A stretch of DNA of 64,000 nt from Asparagopsis taxiformis (taxonomy: Eukaryota > Rhodophyta > Florideophyceae > Bonnemaisoniales > Bonnemaisoniaceae), in assembly GCA_030407315.1 (NCBI GenBank), contig JALQPE010002342.1:62001-126000 (forward strand), given 5' to 3'. The position numbers and the translations under genes were made by a program. This document shows positions 1-10,699 of the stretch, piece after piece. The first letter of the stretch is position 1. Each line of letters begins with the position of its first letter. The notes below the pieces were generated by a model. It had not been told where the DNA came from and did no database searches. It was given only the letters and a program-made list of their open reading frames with translations.

Positions 1-148
1 CGAAAGGCAATCTCCCAGGACCAAGTCGAGCCGAGCCTCAAAACGATTGGCAGATGCAGTTGAAATCACACTCAACTGACATATCCTTCCAAATCCAGCG
101 ATAACCATCGAGCTCAGTCGCATCCAAACAACCAACACAATCGCAGAA

Positions 149-1756
149 ATGACGTTGGGCACGCTCTGTTTCGCATCGCCAGTTCCCATACCCACTCTCC
201 GTGCAAGCTCCATTCAATCCGCCTCACGACATGGCCGCATCGCAGTTGCGCCCGCGCGTCGCGCAGCCCGTATGGCAATCGCAGAGGGTGCCGAGAGCCC
301 CCCGCCAGCCGCGCAATCAGCGGCTCCGCATGAAACCGACGTGATTATCGTGGGGTCAGGCATCTCCGGTTCGTCGCTCGCATTCACTCTCCATAGAGAT
401 CATCCCGATGTGCAGGTGCTCATGACGGAAGCGCGTGACGTGGTCGGCGGAAATGTCATATCCCGCAATGAAAACGGGTACATTTGGGAGGAGGGGCCGA
501 ATACTTTTCAACCAGCTGCGCATATCATGCGAATTGCAGTCGATCTCGGTTTGAAAGATGAGCTTGTACTTGCTGACCATACGCTTCCGAGATTTGTGTA
601 TTGGGACGAGAAACTGTTCGCGCTTCCGCTTTCTCCCTCGGATTTGCCGCAGTTTCGGCTGCTGTCCATTCCTGGTGCGATTCGGGCAGGGCTTGGAGCA
701 GCTGGATTTGTGGCGCCGAAACCGCCAAAGGAGGAGAGCATCAAGGAGTTTATTACCAGACATCTGGGTGCAGAGGTGTTTGCAAAGATGATAGACCCAT
801 TTGTAAGCGGTGTTTACGCCGGTGATCCGTCCAAATTGTCTATGTCGGCCGCGTTTAAGAAGATTTTCGCGCTGCAGGAACTCGGCTTCACGTTGGGTAT
901 TGTCGAGGGTGCTATTATCAGACTGCAGCAGAAAAAGAAGGAAACCGGTCCCGTTGACCCTGATCTTCCGACGTGGAAGGGTGGTGCATTAGGGTCGTTT
1001 AGTAAAGGGCTTTCAATGCTGCCAGATGCAGTGGCCGAACGGCTTGGTGACAGCGTGCGCCTGGGCTGGAAGCTTTCGTCATTAACACAGGCTGCTGATG
1101 GACGCTATGTAGCTGTGTACGATACCCCGAGTGGAAAAGAGACTGTGCTTGCGAAAAGTGTGGCATTGACATCTCCGGCTAAAGCAACAGCGTCTATCCT
1201 GAACCAACTTGCGCCGGAAGCGGCTGCGTTGGAGGACATTCATTATCCCACCGTGTGGTCGGTTACGCTGGCCTATCCAAAGAAGGAGTTCCGTGAGCCA
1301 CTAAAGGGCTTTGGAAACCTCATTCCGCGTAGCATGGGGATTCGCACGCTGGGGACTATTTGGTCAAGTTGCTTGTTCCCAGGCCGCGCTCCGGAGGGTA
1401 TGGAACTGCTGTTGTCGTACATTGGCGGGGCGCAGGACCCTTCTATCGCAGATTTGAGTGAGGAAGAAGTTGTGGCGACGGTGCATGGTGATATCAAGAA
1501 GATTTTGCTGAAGGACGGCACGGAGGTTGAGCCCGTTGTGGTGGGAGCGCGAAAATGGGATCGAGCGATTCCGCAGTATAATATTGGTTATTGGGAAATT
1601 ATGGGAAAAACGCAGGAGGCGCTTAGCAAGTTCCCAGGCGTGTTTCTGGGTGGCAATTATGCGAGTGGTGTCGCGTTTGGTGACTGCGTGCTATGGGGCT
1701 CTGAGACGGCTGCGGATGTCGCGTCGTTTGTCCGTAGCGCGGCTGTGAAGGAGTGA
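149..1756 (+). CDS. PPOX: Protoporphyrinogen IX oxidase, plastid type
   Basis: This FAD enzyme converts protoporphyrinogen IX to protoporphyrin IX, the last step shared by heme and chlorophyll synthesis. The 535-residue length matches plant plastid PPOX. Residues 1 to about 55 are a Ser/Ala/Arg-rich transit peptide with Phe8. The dinucleotide-binding motif GSGISG lies at residues 69-74. It is followed by the family motif EARDVVGGN and then WEEGPNTFQP, which closely resembles the plant enzyme. A C-terminal FAD-contacting segment (GGNYASGVAFGDCV) is also present. The ATG at 149 is the first in frame and is preceded by untranslated sequence. The next gene converges on it, about 110 bp away. I see no frameshift or missing motif. 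Assignment by family resemblance is strong. Confidence 0.95.
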   Translation: MTLGTLCFASPVPIPTLRASSIQSASRHGRIAVAPARRAARMAIAEGAESPPPAAQSAAPHETDVIIVGSGISGSSLAFTLHRDHPDVQVLMTEARDVVGGNVISRNENGYIWEEGPNTFQPAAHIMRIAVDLGLKDELVLADHTLPRFVYWDEKLFALPLSPSDLPQFRLLSIPGAIRAGLGAAGFVAPKPPKEESIKEFITRHLGAEVFAKMIDPFVSGVYAGDPSKLSMSAAFKKIFALQELGFTLGIVEGAIIRLQQKKKETGPVDPDLPTWKGGALGSFSKGLSMLPDAVAERLGDSVRLGWKLSSLTQAADGRYVAVYDTPSGKETVLAKSVALTSPAKATASILNQLAPEAAALEDIHYPTVWSVTLAYPKKEFREPLKGFGNLIPRSMGIRTLGTIWSSCLFPGRAPEGMELLLSYIGGAQDPSIADLSEEEVVATVHGDIKKILLKDGTEVEPVVVGARKWDRAIPQYNIGYWEIMGKTQEALSKFPGVFLGGNYASGVAFGDCVLWGSETAADVASFVRSAAVKE

Positions 1757-1866
1757 TGATATGTGGTGTGTACTGGCTGACTTGATAGATGCGTTGTATT
1801 GTCATGTAAACTGAAGACGAAAATGTGAGTTGAGTTAGTATTGTACAATATCGGTAGTTGTATCCC

Positions 1867-2934
1867 CTAACCACCAATTCTAACCATGCTGCGATTTTCT
1901 TGTTTGGAAATGGCGTACATGTCCCGATTGCCGCCAAGTGAAAAATGCTTCTTCCACAACGCAGCGTCAATTATCTCATTCAATTGTTCATCACTCATGC
2001 CATTACGCATAGCATCGCGCAACGAGAGCTCATCCGAGCCGAACAGACACACTTTCAAATTGCCATCGGCGGTAATGCGCAAACGGTTGCAAGTACCACA
2101 AAAGTGGTTTGACATGCTCGTGATAAAGCCAACGCGTCCGACAAACCCGGGTACTCTATAATGCTTGCACGTATCATTTGGAGTGTCCGACACACGATTA
2201 AGCACGCCGAAGGACCGTGATAGATCGTCCAACATATCGGCATAGGATAAAAACTTTGCATCAGACCATCTATTACCATCAAACGGCATGTATTCTATAA
2301 AACGGACATCAATATTGGCATCCTTTGTGAGACGAACAAAGTCGGCCAATTCATCATCGTTAAAGCCCTTCATCACCACGACGTTTACCTTCAACGAAGC
2401 GAAATTGAGCTCAATTGCTCGTGAAATTGCCTCCATGACGGCTTGCTGTCCCTTGCGTCTGGTGATGAATTCAAATTTAGCAGGGACGAGCGTGTCCAGC
2501 GAGATGTTTAAAGCGGACAGCCCAGCGTTCTGCAATGCGGGCAGTTTTCGTTTGAGGGCGAGACCATTGGTGGTCATAGCGAGCGAGTGCAGTCCGGGGA
2601 GGGCGGCGAGAGATTGTGTGAGTGGAATAATATCGCGACGAACGAGCGGTTCACCGCCGGTGAGACGGATCTTATTCACACCACGGCGGGTGAAAAGCGT
2701 TGCAAGACGCAGAATTTCATGTGTGGTTAGCAAAGAATCTGCTGGCGGCAGTGTAACACCTTCGGATGGCATGCAATACTGGCATCGCAAATTGCAGCGT
2801 TCGGTGAGCGAAATACGAAGATAGGTGTGCGGGCGAGCAAAGGAGTCCTTGAGAGGAGTTGGAGCCGGTGTGGAATACGGACGGAAGCTTTTCACGCGCA
2901 ATGCGCGAATTGTGCGTAGGAAATTGGACTGCAT
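1867..2934 (-). CDS. CNX2: GTP 3',8-cyclase, Mo-cofactor synthesis (MoaA/CNX2/MOCS1A)
   Basis: This radical-SAM enzyme makes the first intermediate of molybdenum cofactor from GTP. The N-terminal cluster motif CX3CX2C is at Cys47, Cys51 and Cys54 (ERCNLRCQYC). The second, substrate-binding cluster CX2CX13C is at Cys279, Cys282 and Cys296. The protein ends in the Gly-Gly tail typical of active MoaA. I chose the ATG at 2934 (355 aa) because it gives a basic presequence (MQSNFLRTIRALRVKSFRPY) suited to mitochondria, where the plant enzyme resides. The frame is open to an upstream ATG at 3168, but that extension would overlap the divergent promoter region and looks untranslated. All catalytic cysteines are intact. 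No MoaC gene is nearby. Confidence 0.95.
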   Translation of the reverse strand: MQSNFLRTIRALRVKSFRPYSTPAPTPLKDSFARPHTYLRISLTERCNLRCQYCMPSEGVTLPPADSLLTTHEILRLATLFTRRGVNKIRLTGGEPLVRRDIIPLTQSLAALPGLHSLAMTTNGLALKRKLPALQNAGLSALNISLDTLVPAKFEFITRRKGQQAVMEAISRAIELNFASLKVNVVVMKGFNDDELADFVRLTKDANIDVRFIEYMPFDGNRWSDAKFLSYADMLDDLSRSFGVLNRVSDTPNDTCKHYRVPGFVGRVGFITSMSNHFCGTCNRLRITADGNLKVCLFGSDELSLRDAMRNGMSDEQLNEIIDAALWKKHFSLGGNRDMYAISKQENRSMVRIGG

Positions 2935-3333
2935 GGGTGGAGCGAGATGGTATGGATGGACGAGGTCAAGGTCGGAATGAATTGGTGTTGAGATGCATAT
3001 TTGACTGATTGTGAACGCAAGTGTAAATCTCAACCAGCACATATGGCGCAATGGGGCGTACAAATTACATCCAGCAATGACGTATTCAGTAGCCGCGGTT
3101 ACTAACCCCGTCACAGATTGCATGACGCGCACGTGAAAAGCATCAATGAAAAAACGACAAGTGTACATATGATGTGGCGTTCATCCTTTTCGTCGTACCC
3201 GTTTTCCCAACCTGCGCTTGCGCTGCTTTCATTCGTCTGCATTCGGTTAGCGCTACTCTCGCCAACTCGAGTGCTCGGCGCGCGCACAAAACTTTGCACC
3301 CCAAAACCAAAACCAGGGCATGGCCTAAGCGCC
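2935..3333. promoter_or_regulatory. Divergent intergenic region between CNX2 and the TBC gene
   Basis: This 399-bp stretch separates two head-to-head genes and must hold both promoters. Both flanking frames run open into it, one from the non-ATG codon TTG at 3118 and one from an ATG at 3168 on the minus strand. Neither extension resembles the conserved protein. I see no clear TATA box. Confidence 0.5.
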
Positions 3334-6249
3334 ATGACAATTCCGGACGCTCTAGCGCCGCCGCGCCGACCACGCAAACAAATTACGCCGCCCAAACCGC
3401 AGCGGTCCACACCGTCTCCGCCGCTCACCGCTGTGCCGTCCTGGATCGACCATCTCATCCAACTGGCACAGTCGTCCCCACCGACGCCTCATCCCAATCT
3501 ACCGCCCTCCCTCACCCCCCTTTCCATCGCCGAACAAGCCGCCGCCGCCGTGGGACCCGCCCGTGTACGCACAGCACTCACCCTGTTCAGAACCCATGAC
3601 GCCGTCGATCTCTCAGCCCTCATCCAGCATTCTCCCCCGGAGCTCTCCCTGATCGCCCTCATCAAAGGCCCCGACGCCGCGCCGGACCCCTATGCAGACC
3701 CCGCCGACAAGGCCGCCCTCGTCGTGGCTGCACACGCCCTGTGCAGTCACAAGTCTTTCAGTGAGCGCTTTCTCGCAGAGGATGGCTTGCAGGCCCTTTG
3801 TAACCTTGTGCGACCCCCGGCATTGGCAAACGCTTCGCCAATAGCTGATAGACCCTCGCCGCCTATCACGCCCTCTTCAGATGCCTCCTCGACCCTTTCC
3901 GCCACCCTGGAGAAACCTATCCCGCACGCCGTTTGGAACGCCGCTATACGCACCATTGCAAAGCTGATGGTGTGTTCTGTCACAGCTTGCGCGCTTTCCA
4001 TTCAGACGGGCGCCCTCAGACTTTTGGCCCTTGCCGCTCGACCCACCCAGCCCATGGACATTCGTCTCCGAGCTGCGGCGGGTCTGGCAGCAATTGCTGC
4101 ATGGTCCGGCCCGCGACGCGCCGTAGAAATTGTGCAGACCGAAGATGTTGTACTGTCCATGTCGGCACTTCTCACCGAGACCGATGAACGAATCCCGAAT
4201 GACCTTCGTACAGCGACTATGGACGGCCTCGTTGTCATGTCGTATCGCAGACATGCGCGTCGTATTCTGCAAAAGTACGGCTGCGAGGAAAAGATCAAGG
4301 CAGCCGCGCTGCACGCCTCGGTTAGTGGAGATTATTCGGCCGCAGCGCGCGGCACTGTCGCCGCCGGACAACTCACAGGGCGCAGTATCGATGAATACGG
4401 CTTTCTCGTCGAGGACGAGCCGCAGAATCCGGGCAGTTCGTTTGGTCGAAGCTCGCCACGGGAACAATCGCCGTCTCGTGACGATGCGTCCCAATCTTCG
4501 GACCACCAGCACGCAAGCGGGCTACGTCAAATCCATTTGCAGCTTTTGGAAGAGCCGTACACGTCTGTGGAAGACCTCACAGTGCTGGAGGAAATTGTGC
4601 ATGAAGAAGCAGGGGTGCTGAGTTCATCCCCGCGTGACAGAAATTTTATGCGTCATGCAGCGCGTTCATTTGGGGTTTCTGCTGACGAAATTGAGTTTAT
4701 TTCCGTTGCTGAAGATGACGCACCGGCTCCACAAACTCCGGATGGTGCGGTCACTCCGGTCACGAACTCGACCGCACGACCGATTTCAGTCACGCAAGGC
4801 CCCACAAGTCTCTTTGGTAAAATTGCAATGCAGTCCATCGAAGGTGGTGACGAAGTTTCCGGCTCGTCCAGCACTGTCAAGTTGAATCCGACGCGAAACG
4901 GCGTGCGCACTGCAGCTGGGTCTAGTGTTTCGCTAGTGGTGTCCAAGGATACTGAGACGGGTCAGAGCCCACGTGCGAGTTCGAACATGACGCCGGCCAT
5001 GGCCGACCCTGATTTTGATCGCAACTTTGAGGAAAGCGATGACCTAGCCAAGTCGACGGTAGCATCTTCGGCGGGGGCGAGCAGCAATCTGCTGCCACCG
5101 CTGCTTATGTTCTCTTCAGCGGCGAAAAAGGCGGCAGAAAAAGACAAGAAGAATAGTCTACTGCAGAAGACGAATAGTCAGCTGTGGCGAGAAACGGAGC
5201 ATGAACGCAGGTGGAAACATGTGTTGAACAAGAGACCGGACATGTTGAAGCGGGAACGGGGTCGAGCGAGTCGGGTGGTAGCTTATCGGGAACTAGCACT
5301 GGTGCCTGTGCCATCAGCAATGCGTCGAACGCTGTGGCCAATTTTGCTAGACACGGGCTCGATTCGTGAAGCATCACCCGGTTTGTACAGGGACCTGTGC
5401 AAGGAGGGCGAAGAAAAGTCACTGCCGGACGACATTGAACATACGATAGAAGCGGATGTGACGCGCACCATGCCTCTGCACTCTTTATTCTGGGCGGGCG
5501 GGGCACAAGTCGGTGTACAGTCACTGCGATCAATTTTGAGAGCTTACGCATTTTACGTTCCGTCAGTGGGGTATTGTCAGGGGATGTCGTCCATCGCTGC
5601 GGTGCTGATCATGAACGCAAAGGACGAGGAGGAAGCGTTCTTGATGCTGGTACAATTTATGAATCGATTTGAGTACAAGAAAGTGTTTGCGCCAGGTTTT
5701 CCGTTGATGCTTCAGTGGATTTCCGAACTGAAGCCACTGGTTGCACACTATATGCCGCAACTGAGCGAACGACTGGAACGAGAAAACGTGTTCCTGGAAC
5801 TGTACGCGGACAAATGGTTGATTACAGCGCTGTCACATAACTTTCCGCATCGTCACCTGCTGCGCGTTTGGGATTTGATGTTTCTCGGCGGGAGTCCGCG
5901 CATCATTCTGAAAGCGTGTCTGGCGGTACTGAAGCGATGTGAGCGGCAATTAATGGAAATGGAATTTGAAACGATGATGCCGTTTCTGCAGCGCGAATTT
6001 GCAAAGCCAGAAAGCGGGGTGCTGGATGTGAAGAATCCGGAACCGTTCATTACGGAGATGCGAGAGTTTCGCTTTCTGTCGGATATCAAGAAATCGGAGG
6101 CGCGCATCGCGGGCACAGCTCACGCTGGCACTGGCGCGTCGTCACAGGCATCGAAATCAACGCGCAACACGCCGGCGCCGGCGCACGCAGACGCTCGCAG
6201 AAAGCGCAGCTGTCTACCTTGTTTCAAACGATCTGAAATTGTAGACTAG
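3334..6249 (+). CDS. TBC-domain Rab GTPase-activating protein
   Basis: TBC proteins switch off Rab GTPases and so control vesicle traffic. The TBC domain spans residues about 663-895 of 971. Both catalytic fingers are visible: the arginine finger in IEADVTRT (Arg711) and the glutamine finger in YCQGM (Gln749), so it should be an active GAP. The first 350 residues are helical and Ala/Leu-rich and could form armadillo-like repeats. Residues 370-600 are low-complexity and Ser-rich. The tail is basic with two cysteines (RRKRSCLPCFKR), which could be lipidated; that is inference. The ATG at 3334 was chosen; the upstream in-frame extension begins at TTG. The rhomboid gene ends 40 bp downstream on the other strand. 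The Rab substrate cannot be told from sequence. Confidence 0.9.
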   Translation: MTIPDALAPPRRPRKQITPPKPQRSTPSPPLTAVPSWIDHLIQLAQSSPPTPHPNLPPSLTPLSIAEQAAAAVGPARVRTALTLFRTHDAVDLSALIQHSPPELSLIALIKGPDAAPDPYADPADKAALVVAAHALCSHKSFSERFLAEDGLQALCNLVRPPALANASPIADRPSPPITPSSDASSTLSATLEKPIPHAVWNAAIRTIAKLMVCSVTACALSIQTGALRLLALAARPTQPMDIRLRAAAGLAAIAAWSGPRRAVEIVQTEDVVLSMSALLTETDERIPNDLRTATMDGLVVMSYRRHARRILQKYGCEEKIKAAALHASVSGDYSAAARGTVAAGQLTGRSIDEYGFLVEDEPQNPGSSFGRSSPREQSPSRDDASQSSDHQHASGLRQIHLQLLEEPYTSVEDLTVLEEIVHEEAGVLSSSPRDRNFMRHAARSFGVSADEIEFISVAEDDAPAPQTPDGAVTPVTNSTARPISVTQGPTSLFGKIAMQSIEGGDEVSGSSSTVKLNPTRNGVRTAAGSSVSLVVSKDTETGQSPRASSNMTPAMADPDFDRNFEESDDLAKSTVASSAGASSNLLPPLLMFSSAAKKAAEKDKKNSLLQKTNSQLWRETEHERRWKHVLNKRPDMLKRERGRASRVVAYRELALVPVPSAMRRTLWPILLDTGSIREASPGLYRDLCKEGEEKSLPDDIEHTIEADVTRTMPLHSLFWAGGAQVGVQSLRSILRAYAFYVPSVGYCQGMSSIAAVLIMNAKDEEEAFLMLVQFMNRFEYKKVFAPGFPLMLQWISELKPLVAHYMPQLSERLERENVFLELYADKWLITALSHNFPHRHLLRVWDLMFLGGSPRIILKACLAVLKRCERQLMEMEFETMMPFLQREFAKPESGVLDVKNPEPFITEMREFRFLSDIKKSEARIAGTAHAGTGASSQASKSTRNTPAPAHADARRKRSCLPCFKRSEIVD

Positions 6250-6289
6250 CGCGAATTGATTGTACATGCACATGTGATACGACAGTTTG

Positions 6290-7048
6290 TTAACTTGGAT
6301 ACCGATGTCTATACAGGTATCTAGATAGTAACTTGGGAAGATAAACATAGATCAAACCGGCGCAAATGCCCGTCAAATGCCCCAGAAAACTAGCATTAGG
6401 TACTAGAATCTGCGCAAGCAGCAGTTCCACCCACGCAGCCACCATACCACTCGGCAAGCGCACACCAAACACCTGCCGCGCGCGGCGCGAATACCGCGCA
6501 TCACTATTCAACACCACCTTGAGACCGAAAATCACGCCAGAAAACCCAACCACACAACGACCCATCAGCGCGTCCACGCCGACGCCATACGCGGCCATCG
6601 CGACGCACACGTACATCACGTGCGCGGCAAAGCTCAGAAAAACGATGAGCGCGAAAAAATGGTACGAACCCATCGCGTCCTCCAGAAGCAGCCCCTTGTA
6701 CAGAAAGCTGGTCATATTATACATCAAATGCAGATCGGACACATGCACCAACGACGACGCCACCAACCGATACCGCTGTCCCGCCAGCACCTGCCGCGGG
6801 TGCAGACACACGTCCCGCACCGACGTCCAGCGCAACAGCGGCCGCAACGAACCTGGAATCATCGCGCGTCGCACGTTGGGTAACATATACAGCAGTATCT
6901 GCAGCGCGATCAGACCCACCGTCACCGGCGGCTTTGTCTCCAACTCGCCCAGACGCACCAACAGCTGCACCAGTAGCGCGGCCGCGTGCAGACGCGCCCC
7001 GCCGCCCATCCCGCGGCGCGGCAGGCGCGGTTGCACGCGGCGGTTCAT
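6290..7048 (-). CDS. Rhomboid intramembrane protease, RHBDD1/RBL-like
   Basis: Rhomboids cut membrane proteins within the bilayer. This 252-residue protein has about six hydrophobic segments from residue 42 on. The nucleophile motif GFSG contains Ser170 and is followed by the VIFGLKVV stretch characteristic of the RHBDD1/RHBL4 group. The catalytic His is His224 in GHLTG, and Asn111 in HLMYN fits the oxyanion position. The group is typically found in the ER or Golgi and linked to ER quality control. All active-site residues are present, so it should be a true protease. It ends tail to tail with the TBC gene. Confidence 0.9.
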   Translation of the reverse strand: MNRRVQPRLPRRGMGGGARLHAAALLVQLLVRLGELETKPPVTVGLIALQILLYMLPNVRRAMIPGSLRPLLRWTSVRDVCLHPRQVLAGQRYRLVASSLVHVSDLHLMYNMTSFLYKGLLLEDAMGSYHFFALIVFLSFAAHVMYVCVAMAAYGVGVDALMGRCVVGFSGVIFGLKVVLNSDARYSRRARQVFGVRLPSGMVAAWVELLLAQILVPNASFLGHLTGICAGLIYVYLPKLLSRYLYRHRYPS

Positions 7049-7914
7049 CGTCGACCGGCGCGGAGGAGTGTGCGTCGCGGCGGGTCGTCTGGACTGGCGG
7101 TTTGGCGGCTGGATGGACGGGCGCTTGCGACGGGCATTGGTGAAGGTATGGTTTCTACTCGGGTTGGTTGTGCGGCGAGGAGTTTACGTGTGGTGTGCAG
7201 ATGTAGTTGGAAGCGGTGGAGGAGGGGCGGCGTATGATTTTGGGTCCGCGAAGAATGTCATATTTGTGCATTGGCGCATGTGTGGTAACGAGTGACTTGC
7301 TGACAAGTGTCATGGTGGTGCTGTCGATATTCGCGTCGGAAAGTTGAGCTCAACTCGATGCGAAGAGCAGAGCAGAGCAGAGGTGAGGTGAGCTTGTTTA
7401 TACGTCTTGACACGTTGCTCTTTGTCCCGCCTCTGTACATGTCCTACAGAGGACAGTCTGTCGACAATATGTCTACCATGCCCCGGACAGCGTCGAGTTT
7501 GGTAAAATTCACGCTCGACGCTGATCGTCCACTGCCATCAGCGCCTGCTCTCCGCGCCGGCCAGCGAGGCGCTCAGCAACACCCGAGTTGCTGACAGGCC
7601 GTGCGATCCGCGCAAACAGTGAGCTCTATAAGGCCGCTGTCAGCACACAACTCCTAAACACGCAGCGCAGCGCAGCGCCTCTTCTCATCTCGCCTCGTCT
7701 GCTCTTGTCAGCAAAAAAACCAACTCATCATATTTCAATATACAAAGTCCACGCGCGCAAATTCCACATCCAGCGCACAATTCCGCCGCCATTGTTGCAT
7801 CCGCATAATACCTGGCCTAACCATCGCCAAGTTTCCGCCATGATGTTGTTATCACAAGCGCTCTCCCCGCGAGCTACCAGACGCCACAGAGCATCTTGAC
7901 AATATCCAACAAAT
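7049..7914. promoter_or_regulatory. Divergent intergenic region with TATA-like box and 5-bp repeats
   Basis: This 866-bp gap lies between the rhomboid and DUF2235 genes. It contains a TATAAG box at 7627-7632, about 290 bp before the DUF2235 ATG, and short pentanucleotide arrays: (AGAGC)3 at 7364-7378 and (CGCAG)3 at 7661-7675. The open frames inside it have no protein-like character. Confidence 0.45.
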
Positions 7915-9126
7915 ATGCCACGTCCCAGCACATGGCGCGCGTCGCAATCCACCAGTCGTGCACTATTTAACCGCCGACCAAGTCGACGCCGTCCATTTTC
8001 CACCGCCCCAAGCGTCGTCAATACACGCCTCGAACCGCCAACAATGCCCGCCCCGCTCAACGCCCCGCAGCGCATCAAGCGCCTCGTCGTGCTGTCCGAC
8101 GGCACCTGGAACAACCTCGAAATGGAGTGTCCGACAAACATCAGTGTGCTCGCACGCGCCATCGAGTACGAGGACGCCGACCAGATTCAGCAGGTCGTGC
8201 ACTACGACTCTGGCGTGGGCACCGAGGTATCGACGACACGATCGCTCGTCGGTGGACTCACAGGCGACGGAATCGATCTTAATATCCGCCAATTGTACAC
8301 CTTTCTCGCGCTCAACTACCATCCCGGCGACGAGATTTACATGTTTGGCTTCTCGCGCGGCGCCTATACAGTCCGCTCCGTCGCTGGACTTATCAATCAT
8401 TCCGGACTTGTCCATCGGGACCATATCGACTTTGTCCACGAAGCGTACGATCTGTACCGCACCAATAAGGACCCCGACAACGCCGTCGCGTGCAACTTTC
8501 GTCGACAATTTGGCGATCGTGCTCCGATTAAATTGTTGGCCGTTTTCGATACCGTTGGTGCGCTCGGATTGCCGTGGAGTGTTCCGTGGCCCCTGCCTGA
8601 TCCTAATGCAAAATATCGCTTTCATGATACGTCGATTTCAGCGCTGATCGAGCATGCCGTGCATATCCTTAGTATCGATGAGGACCGCAAGGCCTATAGT
8701 CCAACGCTGATGAAAGCAAGCCCTCATCGCGACCCGTCGCAGGTCACCGAGGTCTGGTTCCCTGGCGTGCATAGCGGCGTCGGCGGTGGACTGGAGGAAG
8801 AGAAGCAACTCTCCGCCAATACGTTGTGCTTCCTAGTGGACGAGATGAAGCGACGTGGTATTCAACTGCAGATAGATGAATCGCGTCTGCCCAAAGGCAA
8901 TAATTTCAACGTGGTGCCGCGTGGCGCCGCGTATGAAAAGGGTATCAATTCCGTGTCCGTGCAAAAGTTTTTCACCGGCTGTCGCGCAAGAGACATCCCG
9001 TCTTTGGATCAATGCCATCATGTGACCGTGCAGAGATATCACACTATTACTTCTTGGAGGCCTCTTGCACTTGAAAAGTTCAGAGATCAGTTGATGAAAC
9101 TTGATCCGTCAAAGGCGTCCAGGTAA
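7915..9126 (+). CDS. DUF2235 (Tle1-like) alpha/beta-hydrolase
   Basis: The protein belongs to the DUF2235 family, which includes the catalytic domain of bacterial type VI phospholipase effectors and many uncharacterised fungal and algal proteins. The domain starts at about residue 54 with RLVVLSDGTWNN, followed by YDSGVGT and the nucleophile elbow GFSRGA with Ser147. This supports a serine hydrolase acting on lipids or esters, but the substrate is unknown. Residues 1-43 are Ser/Arg-rich and acid-free until residue 40, ending near FSTAPS, which resembles a mitochondrial presequence. An internal ATG at 8044 would give a protein without it. The complete hydrolase fold region is present in 403 residues. 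It stands alone, with a long gap downstream. Confidence 0.85.
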   Translation: MPRPSTWRASQSTSRALFNRRPSRRRPFSTAPSVVNTRLEPPTMPAPLNAPQRIKRLVVLSDGTWNNLEMECPTNISVLARAIEYEDADQIQQVVHYDSGVGTEVSTTRSLVGGLTGDGIDLNIRQLYTFLALNYHPGDEIYMFGFSRGAYTVRSVAGLINHSGLVHRDHIDFVHEAYDLYRTNKDPDNAVACNFRRQFGDRAPIKLLAVFDTVGALGLPWSVPWPLPDPNAKYRFHDTSISALIEHAVHILSIDEDRKAYSPTLMKASPHRDPSQVTEVWFPGVHSGVGGGLEEEKQLSANTLCFLVDEMKRRGIQLQIDESRLPKGNNFNVVPRGAAYEKGINSVSVQKFFTGCRARDIPSLDQCHHVTVQRYHTITSWRPLALEKFRDQLMKLDPSKASR

Positions 9127-10699
9127 TGGGCATTTGGTGGTTACTATTTATGTGTGCTGCGTTGTTTATGCTGTTGATAGTCGAACACCAATCGTACTGT
9201 TGTGGATCAATGACAATTATTCAAATGGTAAAGGTTCATCCATCATGTTGCATGTGATACTGACGTGAACGAATCCGTTATCTCTAGAATATGACAGTGC
9301 CAATGAAGACTGTAACCTTTCACATGTTGAAGCGACTCTTCCTACTCTCTCCACGTATCTGCAATATCTAATGACAAATTATAACGTAGAGGCACCGCAA
9401 TAATTAAGTAGGACAAACCAAATATGTACAAAGATGTATGATGGAACCCGAGTTGAATATGATATTGCGCTCAACTTGAAGCGTCAAAAATTATTTCTAT
9501 ACGCGTGCAACACTTTCGACATCAATTTATCTATAGACTCGAACGATTCAACCACTTCTCAACCTAGTGTTATAAACTGCAAAGAGCTGCCGATTTCACC
9601 GACGTCGGAGAGGCGACTAAATGTTCAACCCAATGCAGCTATTCAGTGCATAGTGCTTTAAAAGCGTTTGCAATCGCGTCGTGGAAGAAAACTATGACCA
9701 TTAAACAATATCAACAAACAACTTGCTCTCAATCTACCTCGGCCGATTTCCAATCATAGCAGAACCAAGTATTACCACTCACGAACAAATGCTAGCCGAG
9801 AAAATTTCTGAAACACACCCTCCAGCTACACGCGCCTATGTCGCAACATTGACGATACTCGGAACGCAGCAGTCTAGTTTACACGCGCAACGGAAACGAC
9901 AATCATACTAGCATGGAAGAAGACTACAATTACCAATTGCGAACCGTTTCCATCACGGTGCACAAATCGACCCGACGTGATGGTACATGAGACGATTGGT
10001 TGACGCGCATGTGTGCATCTTCATGCGCGACCTAGTAGTTGCGCTGCACGTGGCGTTTGGACAGAAGTGGAGCGGAACGCAGGGGACAATTGGCGACGAA
10101 CGGCGAGCGCATGGATAGATATGAACGCGGCGGGGGCTGTTTGTCGCTAGAAGATTGGTACGCAAGCGGATTTGGGAAACCAATTGTTCACATCTCGCGT
10201 TGAAACAGCAAATGCATGTCGCGCGCTTAGAGGTTGAACGGTTTATTTTGGCATAGTTTATGAATCACTCGTTCGGTTGCGTCATTGTCGACGATTACTG
10301 TTGCGGCTGTCGCGGCGTTGCGTGAGAAATCGTGGCCGTTGGATGCGCAGTTCGCAGTCCAGAACGACCACATTGTGAGAATACGTATGGTAGCGACGCT
10401 TTGCTTTCATATCACATGATTGATTGTACTCGCTGTACTACGTGCCAAGCGGACAGCGGTGAAAATTCACCTCTCTCCAGCACCATATCAACGACGAATG
10501 CAAGTTTCAATTCTACCGAGCGGCCGACCGTCGCGCACAGAAAACACCTCAACAAAAACATCAGCGGACATCACGTGCGACAAAAACAAATCTCACCGAC
10601 ACAGATCAACGCGCTTCACATTTCTTTACAAATACTGTACACGGGCAGAAACGCGCAACGGCACAAAAGCATCTTACAAACATAAAGCACACACGCCGT
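9127..10699. other. Intergenic, no convincing gene
   Basis: This 1.6-kb stretch lies between convergent genes. It is AT-richer than the coding DNA up to about 9900. Frames of 75-117 codons occur (for example 9434-9661), but they lack domains, biased codon use or targeting signals. I see no tRNA or repeat. Confidence 0.5.

Noticed and set aside
3118..3333. Upstream extension of the TBC protein
   Set aside because: It begins at TTG, overlaps the divergent promoter and adds no family sequence.
6366..7295. 309-codon plus-strand frame
   Set aside because: Antisense to the rhomboid gene, whose active-site motifs are clear on the other strand.
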